Source of the DNA: Asterias rubens
Lineage: Eukaryota > Echinodermata > Asteroidea > Forcipulatida > Asteriidae
Length of the DNA: 64,000 nucleotides
Direction of reading: 5' to 3'
Assembly (NCBI RefSeq): GCF_902459465.1
Contig: NC_047066.1
Location: 21,641,047 to 21,705,046, forward strand
The notes beneath the pieces were generated by a model. That model was given only the letters and a program-made list of their open reading frames with translations. It searched no databases and was not told the DNA's origin. Position numbers and translations under genes: made by a program. This document shows positions 38,601 to 50,600 of this stretch, piece by piece. Every line of letters starts with the position of its first letter. Within the stretch, counting starts at the first letter, position 1.

Positions 38601-41600
38601 TAAACCGCTGGCCCCAAAACAAAAGCAATGATTTATGGATCAGCAATCAACATTACATCAATAATAAGAACATAGAGCCAATAGACAAGCAAGCAAAAAC
38701 AGTTGCTTACAAAAGGTTGTGAAAATTTCACTCTCTTGTTCAACTGGTGTCAGTTTCACTCTGTTCAGAGTGAAAGTCAATCTGTGTCATTCTTTTTGAG
38801 TGAAAATTGGAATGAAATTCACTCTAAATCGAGTTGAAAGAGTTGTCTAAAAAGAGTGGTCTGCCATTGGCTCTTTGCAAGAGTGGTATAATGGCAGACA
38901 AAACGAGTGGTTTTCACTTGGAAAGTCACCAAGTAAAATTCATCTCACTTTGTCCAAGATTAAAAATTACCCTTTTTGTGACAGGTTTTGTGTGAATGAT
39001 CAGTGACATTGATTAAGTGACTGACACAAATTAAGTGCATGTAAGATAACATTCACACCCTCAATGTTAAATCAGCTTCAATGTTTGCATACTGTACACC
39101 ATGTGCACTATCCCTGATGACCTTGTAAGGTCACTGTACCAAGGTCAAAGGGTAACCTCAATCTGGATACCCTGGATACCCTAGATATACCCTGGGGTTG
39201 TTTATTTGGTGGAAGGGGGTGAGCAGATAGCATCTCTGGAATGTTGGAGGGGAATGTTTAGAGAGGTGTCCTGACTGGTAGAATGGTCTTGGATGCAGAA
39301 TGTTATGTTGTATGTTTAGAAAGGCACCAATAACAGTTTCTATGGATGTGTTTTTTGTGTTTTTTATACTCCATAAAATACAGCAGTCTATTCAGCCTTG
39401 TGCACAATACTTGGGCTTGAATTTCATTCCTGTTGAAGGGGCACAGCAATTTTCCTATGGTAAAGGGGGAATTCTATGAGGAAAATGTAAATAAGTATTG
39501 GAACTTTGCAGAGGGCACCACAGCAAAAGCTCTGGCCCTTGGTGTCGTGGGGGTATTTCGAGGCCTGAAGTCTAATACCTTTATTTTTATAATTGATGAA
39601 AATATAGCAGTCCAGCTATTGTTCATAGTACAGAGCCAACCCCTTCGGGAAATAGAACCCTTTGAAGCTACTGGGGTAAACACCATGCCAATATTTGTTT
39701 ATTTCACACTCGATGCAATTTTTCTTGGGAAAATTATAACAACCCTGGAATTATCTCGTTCATAACCAGCAGTCTCTGAAACGAATGAAAACTTTAATTT
39801 TTTAATTACGATTTCTCCAAACATGGAGTTCACCAGGTGTGAAAATTGTGATTTAATGTTCATAAGTAGTGTCTGACATCATAACAGTATTTCTCAGTCT
39901 TGGCTTCCCCCTCACCTCCCCCCCCCCTGTTCCTATAAATCTACAATCTACAAATCAACAATCTAGGCCTACAAATTGTAAGAAATAAACCAGGTACACA
40001 GGGGACAAATGTACACTGGAAAAGTTATTGACCGTGACTGATACACACCGTTATTGTCAATAATATTAACTCAATTTATGTGCATGGGTGCACATGAATT
40101 ACCCTCAACAATTTAACAAGTGGGTCAGCTTAAAGGTTTCACAATGCAAAACGGATTTCCATTTGCAAACGTTGAGTAGTTGTCAAAAATGAGAAATAAA
40201 GTAATTGATAATGGGAGACTTTTTGAGGTGATTGCAGGCATTTCACTGACTGGTTCTTTTCCATTGTTCTCAGTAAAGAGAACAATAGAAAATGAATGCA
40301 GTGTTGTCTTAAAAGCCTCACATTGCATATATTGGAAGTATTTCATTTCCAGAAAAATGTTGAGAAGTTCTGACTGACTGTAGGTATGCTCTTGGTTTGC
40401 CATTATTTTGAGGATGTTTCTAAAAAGAGTTATGAAGTGCAAGAACATTATCACACATATGTTTTAATGGAGTGGATTCAGAGGTTGTTTAGACAACCCC
40501 TTCTCCTCCAAGATGAAATCTTTGTGCTTATTTGATGGCATGCTGGATCTGAGACAACAATGCTACCTCCTCCTTCCCCCCCCCCCCAGGTTGGGCAACC
40601 AGCGTGGGGCAGTGGAGAGTGATTGTGGGCGCTCAAACCTCGTCCCCAAATGATATTTAAAAAATTCAAAAATGGATGGTTTAATACATAGCCCTCCCCA
40701 ATGAAACATGTCTAATTACCTCATTACTGCATCTTTCCTTCCCCAGCCCTCCCCCTCACCCCACCACCAAAACAACAACCTGGATCTGCCCCTGCCTTAA
40801 TTTTGATACTCTGGGTAAAATATTAGTCGCTTAGATTGAATTTACCAGTACCTCTTCAGGCCTTGAGCTTACATGTACATGTAGCTCTTGAATGGGTGCA
40901 GGATAAAGAGCACTTTTTTGAGGAAAAGTTAAGTTTGTGTTTGAACTTTGCAAAGGGCACCACATCAAAAGCACAGGGCACTACGGCAATAGACCCTTCC
41001 CGTGAAATATGTAAATTGCACATAGCGCGTGCGCACTAACGTTTTGGTTGGCAAAATGAGGGAACATCGCGCTGTTTTGTATGAGGCTAATGGGTGCGTG
41101 ACGTAGACGCGATTGCGCGTCTGCTTAGTGCACAACTCTATGGCGTTTGCCAACCAACAGGGTCTGTACGCATGCGTGAATGTGATTAGCATATTTCATG
41201 GGAAGGGTCCATTGCTGTTGGTGACGTTTGTTATTTCAAGTGCTTCCTTTCCAAAAGCATGCAGTGACCGTACTGGCACATTTCTCTTTGGAGATAATTT
41301 ATGGTGAACATGTAAACCTAATAATCATATCAGGTTTGTATCCATCATCAACTTTTAATCCAACCAGTGAGTAGCTTACAATGATGATTTATGTTCTGTC
41401 CAATCATGAAGTGGTGACCTTAGAGGGATGGGTTGACATGAAGTTCGATCTCCTTGATTTGATATTCTAAATGTAAACGTCCGAATAATTAGAGATTGCA
41501 AGTGAGTTGTTTTACAGGCAAAAATGAACGCGGTAGTAGAATATTTAGCAAGACAAATTCTCAAAAGAACAAAATCTACCTAGCAAGTAGATACACATGG

Positions 41601-44600
41601 TGTTACCGCAAACCAAACATCTTCTTAACTTTTTGCATCCCAACATGCTTAAAAAAAAAAACTGTGAACAATTTGGGCTCAACTGGTCAAATAAGTTGCC
41701 AGAAAAATGGGGGAAAAACACCATCAGTGTATAGATGCATGAATAAGACTGTATGCCTAAAGTCTGTCTGAGAATCAAATTTGTTGGTAAAGTTGCCTCT
41801 TTCTCTAAAATTGCGTTACTTTTAAGGCGGTCGTTTTTAGCATTGTTTAATACTTTGAACAGCTCTCCAATGCTCTTTGCTGCTTTTGACCATAAGTTTT
41901 TATGGTAATTAATTGTTGAGTACTCACCTTAAAGGTATAAATACTCTCCATTTAAAAGAAGAACAAGGAGAGTAATAAACTGCTCCCCTTAATTTATTGA
42001 GGAGAGCTTTTTGCACACCTGTGTCCTTTGACAACTGAGATATTTCATCAAGCAAATACAGCTCAGTTGTTGCTAACCAATCAGGGTAATCAAAGTTTTG
42101 GGGGTAAACAAAGATTGTTTTTATCTTTTGTGTATTCAAAACTGAATAAGTTGGTGATAAGAGCCAAGGTGAAGCAAACACTGCCACTGTATACTGTAGT
42201 AACTTTGACAAATAATGAAACTTGAGCGATCTGTTTTCTAAGCAACTTCTCAATACTTGTTACTAAATTAAAAAAAAACCAAGGGAAACTGACTGGGTAA
42301 ACTTGAAATGATTTGGGGTTTGGGGTTGAACAAAATAGACACATTTACTAGAGCGGGATTTGAACCAAGGACCCCCCCATGTTGCTCAGACAGGTCTCTT
42401 TAAACATTATGCAAAAGGGGATATTTAAGCATTCACTATTTTGTCTTACCACAGATTGTGACTGGTATCCACGCTCGTTTCTGCTGAACAGCAAATTTTT
42501 AAGCAAAGTTTTCTGCTGAAGCAGCTCTATGAAATTGGTTCCTGGTCATGAGTCAACAAAAAACATCTGTATCACAAATATTATGAGTATGATACCACAG
42601 ATATTGTGATAATGATACTGATTTGTAATACTAGACAGTGTCGCATTATAGCTTTAGACTAGGAAAGGCTTTAGAAAAGGAACTTCCCTTCTTATAAATG
42701 AAGTGAATGTTGTTTTTTAAACCAGCATGCTGGTTTTGATAACTTCTCAACATATTTTGTAATTATTTTAAAAATCCATTTAGCATGCAGACCTACAAAT
42801 TTATAAAGAAATTGTTTACTCATGGATTTCCAAACTCTGCAAAAAGAAAATACCCCTGTTCGGCATCAACCCTACATCCTGGTGACTTTTTCAGATGTAA
42901 GAACATTTCAGCAGAGCATGAAATACCCACTGGGTTATCAGCCTTTGGCATCTTGCCAGAAACCTCAAGACCTGGTGGAGATGGCCTACTGTCCATTAGA
43001 GTTTCAAAGGCACACTTGCAGGCCTGGATTTTTCATTTTTTAGAGGGCAGGGCAGTTTTTGTTTTGCAAAGGCATTTTCATTGCAAAATGTAACCAAGTC
43101 TACAGAAACTTTTGAGGGGACACTAAGGCCACTAAGGCATGGGTTACATGTCATTGGGAAACTTCTGAAGGAACACCAAGGCAAAGACCAGGGGCAACCT
43201 CCTCCCATGTACTTCCAGGGCTGTTACACTAATTATCCACAACCCAATCACATCATTATTTAGCTCTGATGCACCTGACTGTAATTTACTATCTTGAAGT
43301 GATGATGTTGTCAAGGGTGAACTCGATCCACTATCAGCTTGTCACACTTTATTCCCAAAGATTGTCATTAAATGTTGACACATGTTTCACCATGGAATTC
43401 TTGAATGTCACTGCACAATAAATGACATGGGATGGGCTGTACATTTGTACGGGAATGGTATAACATGTAGTATGGAGTCCATTCCAACCAGCATTCGTTA
43501 AAACATTGGAACCACCCTCGAACCCTTCAAAATCCAACTGCATGTTTGTTAATTCTGTTGGACTAAGGACTACATGTAAACAAGTTGAGTTTATAGTTGT
43601 TTTAAATTTTCTTCAAGCTGTATGTGCTCTAATAGATGTTAAATTTGCATCGGGGATAAAGAATATTAATTTTGGTTTTTACCCATACACCGATGTGTGT
43701 TAATACTGTATACTCAGTACTTTCCCGAGTCCTGTGAAAAAATATCACAGGCATGTTACTCGGGTGGGATTCGAACCCACGACCCTTGCAATTCTAGAGC
43801 AGTGTCTTACCAACTAAGACTGTGCTCATACACTTCACAGGTCGCTTTCCTGAGACATTAGTTGTGAAGCTGAAATGCTATAAGAAAGTCAAACGTGGAT
43901 GTTTATACAATGTTCAGACCTTGAATTTCATCTTCGAGAGTGCAAGACCTTTTTTAATTTTGCAAAAAAGACACTTGCACTGGACAATCTTAAAGTCCTT
44001 GGGAAACTTTTGAAGGAGCACCAAGGCCAAGACCAGGGGCAACCGAGACCTCAGTTTAATTCCAGCCCTGAATTAGGCTGCAGGACCGATTCAAGTTCAC
44101 AGCCTGCATACACATTTTATAAGTACGCCAACCTTTTGGTAATTTGAGATCATTTTAAATAATTAAGCTCTGGTAAACAGACCAGAGGGTTATTCCCCAG
44201 ACTCATTAAGAATCACCCCTACCCATGGAGTAATGTTGTAGGTTAAACTTGTACCGCTCTCCTGGGGAAAGGTTTATGTACACAGAGCTGTCTTTACTCA
44301 ACTGCTGGTGGAATCCAAGAGGAAATTCCTGGACAATGAAATAAGTTCATAATGATTCTATCATCCTTTCCCACTTGGGAGTCGATTTGCAGAGCAAAAT
44401 ATTTTTATATCTTTTACAAGATATTGTGATGTTAGGAAGTTCATGTTGACTTAGTGTTTGTTATCCCCTCCCTTAAATCCGCATCTTGGTTCAAATCCAA
44501 TTTCATAGAGCTGTTTTAGCAGAGAATATTGCTTAAACATTTGTTGCCAAGCAGAAATGAGCAGTATACCAGTCACAAATTGTTTATGTTACATGTTAGT

Positions 44601-47600
44601 TTGGTTGGGAACCTTATCATATTCAGCTAATTTTTGTTGCGCTTAGCTAATTTTTATGCTTAAGCAGCTCTATGAAATTGGGCACAGGACTCAATTTTAG
44701 AGCTGCTTTTAAAGGTGAACGCATTTCTTTGAAGGTTTCCGCTAAGCAACATCTACTTGTAGCAGAATATCAGTCACATATTGTACATGAGAAATCACAA
44801 TTTGGCTGGTAACAATATTTTGTAAGATAATTTTGTCGTTGTTTTTTATTATTTTTAAAGCAGCTCTATGAAATTGGGCCCAGGGTTCGACTTCATAGAG
44901 CTGTTTATGCGGTGAGTATTCCTGCTAAGCAAAAATGAGCAGGACACAAAATGGTGTTTTGGCCGGTTACCTCATTCTGCTAAGCATACTTTGTTGTGCT
45001 TAGCTACTTTTTTGTTCTGAAGCAGCCTGTTTGATTAGGCCCCTTGCCCAATATCACAAAGCTGTTTATAAGCAGAAAATACTTCTTAGCATATATTTCT
45101 TTTTCTAAGCAAAACATTAGTGGGGCTCCAGTCGCAACAATATACAAATTATAATCTTGGCTGGAAACCTGTTTCTGCTAAGCATGTTTTTTAGTGCTTA
45201 GCAAGTTTTTGTGCTTACAGGCTTTATGAAAATGGACCCAGAGCCATGCATGTGAATAGGGATTTCAGTCGTTGTCTGGTTGTACATGTCTTCCCTATTT
45301 TTTTATTTTTTTTTCCTTGGGCCACGTCTAAAACTGAGAATTCTGAACAACATCCTCAGGCTTATTGGTCACAGAGCCGTTCACTTTCGAGAATCCTTTG
45401 ATTTCAAAAATTAGAAAGATAGAACGTTTTTAATAAAGGCACTCAGAACTAAATAATTGCATAAAATTGATTATTTTCTGCGTTATTTTAAACACTCAGA
45501 ACGATTTTGCATGTTGTAAATCCTGCATGAAAATATATTATTTTAAATACTCCCCAGCCCTGGCATCTGAGTTAAACACCCCAATTGGTTTAAAATTAAA
45601 TACACAATTTGATATAAACATTTTTTTAAAAGTCTGGGAAAAAACCAAACACGTTACTTGCCAATGTCAATAGGCTTTGTACACAGTTGCTGGCCAAACA
45701 GACGCGTACAGAAATGCTTAATTGAAAAGTCAAATACAAACTCAGTTGAATATGTATCCCTTTTTTTTTTTCATTCACGAGGTGCTATTTCTTGAGACCA
45801 TGCAGATTTGAAACCGGAAGGAAATATCATTCCCAAAGAAATACAGAAAGCCTTTTGCTACAAAAATGATTCCCATGGAAGAAAAATATCTATTATTTTC
45901 TTTCATGAGTCAAATCTGTATACAGATCATCCCCGGAAGGGAAATGGAAAATTGATTGTAGATCTTGAAGTAGCGTCTCCGCTCAGGCTGTTCTTCTTGA
46001 CTATATATGGTTGATCTCTTTACAGTGGATACCATTTCCGAACCCGTCAACCTTTTCCACATATTTCACCCCCAGTCTCCAGCTAACTGCATCTACATCG
46101 CTCTACTGTCACTGAGAAACGTGCGGGTTGTTTAGCGTGTGTGACTTGGACAGATGATGAATTGGTCATAGTGTTTATTCCCTGCTAAATCTCACTGTTG
46201 GCAAGCTATGTATCTCTTACTCTGGCTTACTGCTTAAAGGGCACAAACATTGGTTCAGATCCATGGGTTTGTGACTTTCACTACCAAGTTTTGTCAGAGA
46301 ATATTTTTGTTGATGATGCTTTGACTTTTAAGCTGCTGTAGAAATACAAAGCTAAATCAAACTTTACAATGAAGAGCACTGGAGAGCAGTTGGTTTTTCA
46401 AAATCATTAGAAATACCCCTTTTAAAAAAAGAAAGCGGCAATTTCACCCAAAACAAACTTAATTAGTAAAGAGCACTGGAGAGCAGTTGATTTTATAAAA
46501 TTGTTAGAAAGACCCCTTTTGAATAAAGAAAGCGTTAATTTCACCCAAAAATTTGAATCTGAGAAAGGCTTCAGTTCTCAGATGTCTTAAAGCACACAAT
46601 TCTCTGCAAATAAGGGTATTTTTTCTTTCAATATTTCCTTGCAATTTCGATGAATAATTTAGCAAAATTTTCAAAGTGAGCATACTGATCTTTGACAGAC
46701 AAATATAGGCTTCCTTTTAAAGCACAAGTCCTGATCATTTAACACTTTAGTTCTGTGTGTAATACCTCAGACATTGATACATGGTCAGTACTTCCCTTCC
46801 CCTTTAAGATCATCAAACCCCAGTAGTAGACAGCACGTAGGTCTACATTCAATGCCTTTATGAAGGCACATATTTGCCAATAGTTGATAGACCAACTTAC
46901 GTCCATCATACACTTGGTCGAACCAGCTTTGCAGCTGCCTTGCTAGGGAGGATACAGTACCTTACTGGTATTCGGATTTTGCGCCGAGACCTGTCACAGG
47001 TTTTTTTTCCCATTCTGAGGTGGAGGTATTTTGCGCTTGAGTTCGGCAAGCTCTGTGGATATTGGAATGTTACTCTTTGCACTGGCTTTATTATTTTGAT
47101 ATCACTGTGATTTTTCTGTGGAGTTTTATTATTTAGTGGGTAAGTTTTTTCCTGAAACTTATTTTGGGTTTGTCTTTGCTGTTTTGGGGACTGGTTTATT
47201 TGAAGCAACAAATAAAATAAATGCCAAATCTGAAAAATGTATTATTCAAAGTAAACTTCATGTAAATTAAAAATGAACAAGTTTCTTCTGATGATTTGGG
47301 TAACAATTCGGGGTAAAACTTTATTGTCATTTAATCAATTATGCATGGAACATCAAATGCTTGTTTGTAAAACCTTTAGGAGAATTGCTCAATGATTTTG
47401 TTTTCAAAAGTCTTTGAACATCAGTGAAAAAAGTTCAGCCAATTCATCTGATGACCTTTTTGTTTTGTGTTTTATTCCTTTAGTTTTATTGCTTAATGTT
47501 TGACTTGGTATGTTAACCTATTTTAAATCATTGCAACAAAGTTATAAAGTTTATCTACATAAGTATGTCAACAAAGCTCTAGAGTCATTTTTTTAAATCG

Positions 47601-50600
47601 TAAGCAAAGTTTATAACCAGGTTTTGATGTATGTTCTATAAGTTTGAACTGTTATTGTCCAAGACTCTATTTTATATTGATTGCAAATTGATTTATACAG
47701 CGCAGAACGCAACTTCGTACCTTGGTGTACATTCTTACTCCCAAAACGGCCGACAGGATAGGTGCGTGTCAATCTAAAGCTTGATAATCTAGTTGCTAAT
47801 TTAAAAGTAAACAAATAAACAAATAAAAAAACAAGGAAGAAAAGGATATTGGCATTATATTTAGTCATGGTGATTTTCTGGTACAATTTCAGTGTTTTTT
47901 TCCCTCTCTTGGGGTAGAAAACTCTTTTAAGATCAGAAAGCTTTAAATTTTCTCAACTTCTCTATTTTCGTTGTTTATTTTGTTAGTTACTTTCAATTGT
48001 TTACTTGGTTACTTTGATTAATTGACGATTTGATTGATTAGTTGAACTGTCAACATAAAAATGTCCTTAATTCACAAATTGAAGAGCAAACTGTTAAAAA
48101 GTTTCAGCCACTTTTGCTTGTGATTCTTTAGTTGAATCGTTATTGTGTTACGTGATATCACCTAACACAGAAGGCCCAAGGCCACTTCAAGGTGAGGGAT
48201 ACTCCTAACTGATTTGGGCTACCAACCCAAATCAACTGTTATCAGGGACACATTGCCACCTACTCCTGTGGCTGAAACAGTCTATAATAAAGTCTAACAT
48301 GTTTTATTTGTGTTGATTTGTTTCCCTTTATCAGTTGGAAGTTTGTACCGATTTTACAACCAGACGACAGATCCGTAGAGCACTACGTGAGATTCAGTTT
48401 GGAGCTATACCCGGCTTAGTAGTGGCTTCTTGCAACAACAACTTGGACAAAACTTACATCTCAAACAAAATGGCCGAGGATCATTCAAACCCCGAACTGG
48501 AACAGAAGCTTAAAACAGTTACAGATGAAGACGCGCTATCAAAAATGGTAAGAACACCTGTTTTAATTACAATTAGTAAAATTAGTAGGTGTAGTTCTGG
48601 TAATTAATTTAAGAAAAAGCTGAAACCGTTTGGTGACAGTCACATACATGACATAGTGCCATAAGTAGAGTATACTCAACAGAATTTAAGAAAAAGCTGA
48701 AACCGTTTGGTGACAGTCACATACATGACATAGTGCCATAAGTAGAGTATACTCAACAGAATTGAAACATATCAGATGCAAAACCAGCATTTCGACAAAA
48801 CAATTTTTTTGTCCCCAGAGGTGAGGTATTACTCGTCAATCCGAAACACAATCCCACCAGATTTGTCCGGTCTTGAGTTAAACTGCATAGCCTAGAGCTA
48901 AAATCACTGGTTGGGGTCTACAGTCTTCACAGTGTCAATGTCGAGCCCTGGTAGGAGTTTACAGTACTTAATAAACACACCATTACAATCCATCTGAACA
49001 AAAAGATGTCAAATTTAAAGACATTGGACACTATTGGTAATTGTCAAAGACCAGTCTTCTCACTTAGTGTATCTCAACATATGCATAAAATAACAAACCT
49101 GTGAAAATTTGAGCTCAATTGGTCGTCGAAGTTGAGAGATAAAAATGAAAGAAAAAAACACCCTTGTCACACGAGGTTGTGTGCTTTCTGATGCTTGATT
49201 TCGAGACCTCATATTCTAAATGTGAGGAGGTCTCGAAATCGAATTCGTGGAAAATTACTTCTTTCTCGAAAACTACGTCACTTCAGAGGGAGCTGTTTCT
49301 CACAATGTTTTATACTATTAACCTCTCCCCATTACTCGTTACCAAGTACGGTTTTATGCTAATAATTATTTTTTAGTAATTACCAATAGTGTCCACTGCC
49401 TTTAATATACAGTGAGTCCGGACAGTGTATGAGCGAAGAGTGTGTATTAATGTATGCCGCTACAACGCACCATCAAACCTAGCAGACAATAAACTCTGTT
49501 AACACCAAAAATGCACTTTTAAGTTGGACCTAAGCAGAGTTAAGTCAGTTAAGACCAGACCTTCATATTTATAATGGTGTTAGCGCCTTCTTCACGCCTC
49601 TTGCGCCAAATTTGAATAATCTTACCGTGCATGTTAAATTAAGCGGGGCACAATTTGACTTGGAGGTCATGTTTACGTGTTCGTTAACAATCCACAATAC
49701 AAGACCTCATGAATTTTATGCAGAAAGTTCAAGTGCATTGGGGTTGTGATTAGGTCTTGTTATGGACACAGTGTTATGTTGTATAGTAGACCATGTGGAG
49801 TCATACACCCTCAGAGCATAGAGGTACATTCAAGCTTATGGTACTTAAAACTCTGATGCGATGCGGGTATCCGTTTTTATCGGAGTATAATATCTAGATC
49901 CAGATGTACAGTAGTGGTGTGACAACCATGTGAGTTTTGTTCTTTTAGTGCACAGTTTACTTTGCAAGGCCTTTGGTGAATCCCAAGGTACCTGGTGCAC
50001 ACTGTTAAGTTTAGTGTGAACAACCATAGGTGCATTGAGTGTTAGCTGTGAGGTTTATGGTAACCCCTTATGTGCATGGTGCACCATTTTAGGTTTATAA
50101 TGAACCCACAATGATATGAGTGCAAGGTGTACCCTATGAAGTATTGAACCCTCAGGTGCCGCATCTGTGAGGTTTCACAGTGAAACCTCATGGTTGGATG
50201 GTGTACCCTATTAAGTGAGTTTATGCATGGTGCACCCCGTGAGGTTTTACAGTGAACCATTGTGGTTGCAAGCTGTACCCTATGAGGTTTATTCTTAACC
50301 CTCTGGTGCATGGTGCACATTTCAAGGTTAATACTGATCCTATATGGGTGCAGGATGCACTTTATTGGACTGTTACATGTAGGTGCACGGTGCACCCAGT
50401 GAGGTTTATGCTGCACCCAGTGAGGTTTATGCTGCATTTCAATGGGTGCAAGTTGCACCCTATGAGGTTATTAGTTAACCCGCCTGGGGGTCCCCATGGT
50501 GCATTTAAGAACGGTTGCTTCTTGTACATGTACCAACTTTTTTGTACATCATTTTAATAATAATAATAATATATAATAATAATAATAAACAGCATTTAAA

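Larger units (their letters stand above)
29728..48334 (+). other. Smoothelin-like intron 1 (18.6 kb)
   Basis: No coding exon could be supported inside this intron. It holds scattered SINEs, MITEs and family D and E fragments listed separately. Stretches without a recognised repeat include about 32000-33500, 35600-37500, 38200-39400 and 46800-48300. A G-run lies near 31749-31760. The open frame 34358-34549 ends with a Leu/Phe-rich LINE-like tail but is too short and diverged to call. Confidence 0.6.

Noticed and set aside
45808-46014. 68-codon open frame as an extra smoothelin exon
   Set aside because: It has no similarity to smoothelin, and exon 1 to exon 2 already join in phase within the N-terminal repeat.
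49925-50480. CRISPR-like array
   Set aside because: Repeats are not identical, unit length varies and the host is an animal genome.
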